Positions 7,577-10,986 of a stretch of 10,986 nucleotides of DNA are shown here, piece after piece. The notes beneath the pieces are model-generated. The model was not told the origin of the DNA. It ran no database searches and saw only the letters and a list, made by a program, of their open reading frames with translations. Each line of letters starts with the position of its first letter. Position 1 is the first letter of the stretch. Position numbers and translations under genes: made by a program. The stretch covers positions 1 to 10,986 of the forward strand of contig JAVFAS010000088.1 in NCBI GenBank assembly GCA_034002405.1, written 5' to 3'. Origin of the DNA: SZUA-365 sp034002405. GTDB lineage: Bacteria > Bacteroidota > Ignavibacteria > SZUA-365.

Positions 7577-7700
7577 TTCGAAATAGGTTTTTTCCCCCGC
7601 ACCTGACAGCGACCTCGTATGCCCATGGGAACGCCGTTCTCATCGATCCGTCCGCCGACAGCTTCACACACATTTCCTCACACATAAACCAAAGGGTACT

Positions 7701-8398
7701 ATGTCCGCACTGGTACGCTTTTTCCAATCCACAATCTTGAGCAAGGTCGTGATGGCCGGGACAGGACTGGTGCTTGTGCTCTTCCTGCTTGGACACATGA
7801 TCGGAAATCTCCAGATGCACATCGGGCAGGAAAAGATGAATGTCTATGCCGAGACCCTGCAAAATCTCGGCGGCCTGCTCTGGATCATTCGCGCAGCCCT
7901 GCTGCTGTTCCTCGTGCTGCATGTCATCGCGTCGATTCGCCTGAAGGCGCTCAATCTTTCGGCGCGTCCCGAACCCTATGCGTTCAAGAACACCGTCAAG
8001 GCAACGCTGGCTTCGCGCACGATGATCTGGACGGGCGTGATGATTTTCCTGTTCGTCACCTACCATCTGCTGCATTTCACCGTCAAGGCGACGAATCCGC
8101 AGTACAATGGACTCTTCGACGCGCTCGGCCGGCACGATGTGTATTCCATGGTCGTGATCGGCTACCAGAACATCGCCATCTCGGTGGTGTACATCCTCGC
8201 GATGGTGCTGCTGGGCTTCCATCTCATCCATGCGATCGAGAGCATGTTCCAGACCCTCGGCATCAATCATCCCAAGTACAATCCCATCATTCACGGGCTC
8301 AGCGTCACCCTGTCGCTGGTCATCGCCATCGGCTTCATCTCGATTCCCGTTGGCGTCTTATTTGGCTGGATCGTTTTGCCGGCAGGAGTGGTAGCGCT

Positions 8399-8402
<4 letters not shown>
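7701..8402 (+). CDS. sdhC: Succinate dehydrogenase cytochrome b subunit (type B, fused five-helix anchor)
   Basis: This 233-residue membrane subunit anchors the Sdh/Frd complex and carries electrons between the iron-sulfur subunit and the quinone pool, most likely menaquinone. About five membrane helices are visible near residues 15-38, 57-80, 107-127, 155-179 and 200-227, as in the single-anchor, diheme SdhC of Bacillus, Wolinella and Bacteroidota. Histidines placed to bind two hemes b are H32 (LLGHMIGN), H74 (LVLHVIAS), H122 or H125 (TYHLLHFT) and H174 or H177 (GFHLIHAI). ATG 7701 is preceded by AAAGGG with a short 4-base spacing. The stop overlaps the sdhA start (ATGA at 8399-8402), indicating translational coupling. 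No second anchor gene (sdhD) is present or expected. Confidence 0.95.
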
Positions 8403-10311
<1,909 letters not shown>

Positions 10312-10312
<1 letters not shown>

Positions 10313-10986
10313 TGAAACTCACCTTACATATCTGGCGGCAAAAAAACGCGACGGACAAGGGCCGGATGGTCACCTACCAGGTCGACGGCATCATCGAGGA
10401 TATGTCCTTCCTCGAAATGCTCGACGTGCTCAACGAAACCCTGATCACCAACGGCGAGGAGCCGGTGGCCTTCGACCATGACTGCCGCGAAGGAATTTGC
10501 GGCGCCTGTTCGCTGACCATCAACGGCATTCCGCATGGCTTCGAAAAGGAAACCACGATCTGTCAGCTGCACATGCGGCATTTCAAGGACGGCGATGCGA
10601 TTTATATCGAACCGTGGCGCGCGCGGGCGTTTCCGGTGATCAAGGATCTCGTGGTCGATCGCGGCGCCCTCGACCGCATCATGCAGGCGGGCGGCTTTGT
10701 CTCCGCGCACACCGGCGGCGTGCCGGATGCCAACGCCATCCCCATCAGCAAGGTCGATGCCGACAAGGCCATGGACTACGCGGCCTGCATCGGCTGCGGC
10801 GCCTGCGTGGCGGCGTGCAAGAATGCCTCGGCCATGCTCTTTGTCGCGGCCAAGGTCTCGCAGTACGCCTATCTGCCACAAGGCCAGCCCGAACGCAAGC
10901 GCCGCGTGCTCAACATGGTGGCGCAGATGGACAAGGAAGGCTTCGGCGGCTGCACGAACCAGTACGAATGCGAGGCGGTCTGTCCG
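10312..10986 (+). CDS. sdhB: Succinate dehydrogenase / fumarate reductase iron-sulfur subunit (cut at window edge)
   Basis: This subunit passes electrons from FAD to the cytochrome b anchor through three iron-sulfur clusters. 225 residues are visible and the frame is still open at the edge. [2Fe-2S] ligands are C58, C63, C66 and C84 (DCREGICGAC and later TTIC). The second domain has CIGCGACVAAC (C159, C162, C165, C169), then C214, C220 and C224 (GGCTNQYECEAVCP). By family pattern C159, C162, C165 and C224 bind [4Fe-4S], while C169, C214 and C220 bind [3Fe-4S]. All ligands are present. ATG 10312 shares its A with the sdhA TGA stop; AAGGAG (10298-10303) lies 8 bases upstream as a good ribosome site. 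Only a short C-terminal tail should be missing. Confidence 0.96.

Larger units (their letters stand above)
7321..7700. other. Intergenic region with assembly gap, upstream of sdhC
   Basis: This stretch of 380 bases (100 of them N) holds no supported gene. Left of the gap is a GC-rich hairpin (7344-7363). Right of the gap are an inverted repeat (7514-7520 with 7540-7546), a weak promoter-like pair, and a short dyad (7562-7576). From about 7590 to the sdhC start the sequence is an ordinary untranslated leader. A 20-codon frame at 7544-7606 has no supporting evidence. Confidence 0.6.

Noticed and set aside
7544..7606. 20-codon open frame upstream of sdhC as a leader peptide
   Set aside because: There is no ribosome site, no codon-run suggestive of attenuation, and it overlaps the putative promoter.

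Overview
The window looks like a piece of a high-GC draft genome or metagenome-assembled genome from the Bacteroidota/Chlorobi (FCB) side of the tree, perhaps an Ignavibacteria- or Kapabacteria-like lineage. Three things suggest this: a type IX secretion (Por) C-terminal sorting domain, an N-terminal module plus SBBP beta-propeller protein of the kind common in that group, and a three-gene sdhC-sdhA-sdhB operon with a fused five-helix cytochrome b subunit. The lineage is an inference; no rRNA or marker gene is present.

Layout. Positions 1-1186 (minus strand) hold most of a Kef-type CPA2 cation/proton antiporter, whose C-terminal end runs off the left edge. A 249-bp divergent intergenic region follows. 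Positions 1436-6627 (plus strand) encode one very large secreted protein of about 1654 residues: signal peptide, DUF7948-like module, SBBP propeller, six Cys-bracketed beta-sandwich-like repeats, a further Ig/BACON-like domain and a T9SS sorting domain. This gene is broken in the deposited sequence by 100 Ns (1754-1853). The gap is flanked by an exact 127-bp duplication, which looks like an unmerged contig overlap; removing one copy and the Ns restores one reading frame. Two small genes follow: an unrecognised 80-residue protein and, four bases later, an NTF2-like (CaMKII association domain type) protein. A second 100-N gap (7372-7471) lies in an intergenic region next to a GC-rich hairpin. 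From 7701 to the right edge runs the succinate dehydrogenase/fumarate reductase operon sdhC-sdhA-sdhB, with overlapping stop and start codons; sdhB is cut off at the edge.

How the genes relate. The Sdh genes form one respiratory complex (succinate:menaquinone oxidoreductase or fumarate reductase). The antiporter is an independent ion-homeostasis gene read in the opposite direction. The large T9SS substrate is probably a surface or secreted structural protein; its partners, including the T9SS machinery, are not in this window. I see no defence, CRISPR, phage or transposase module. The most unusual content is the internal repeat architecture of the large secreted protein and the assembly artefact that hides its true N-terminus.
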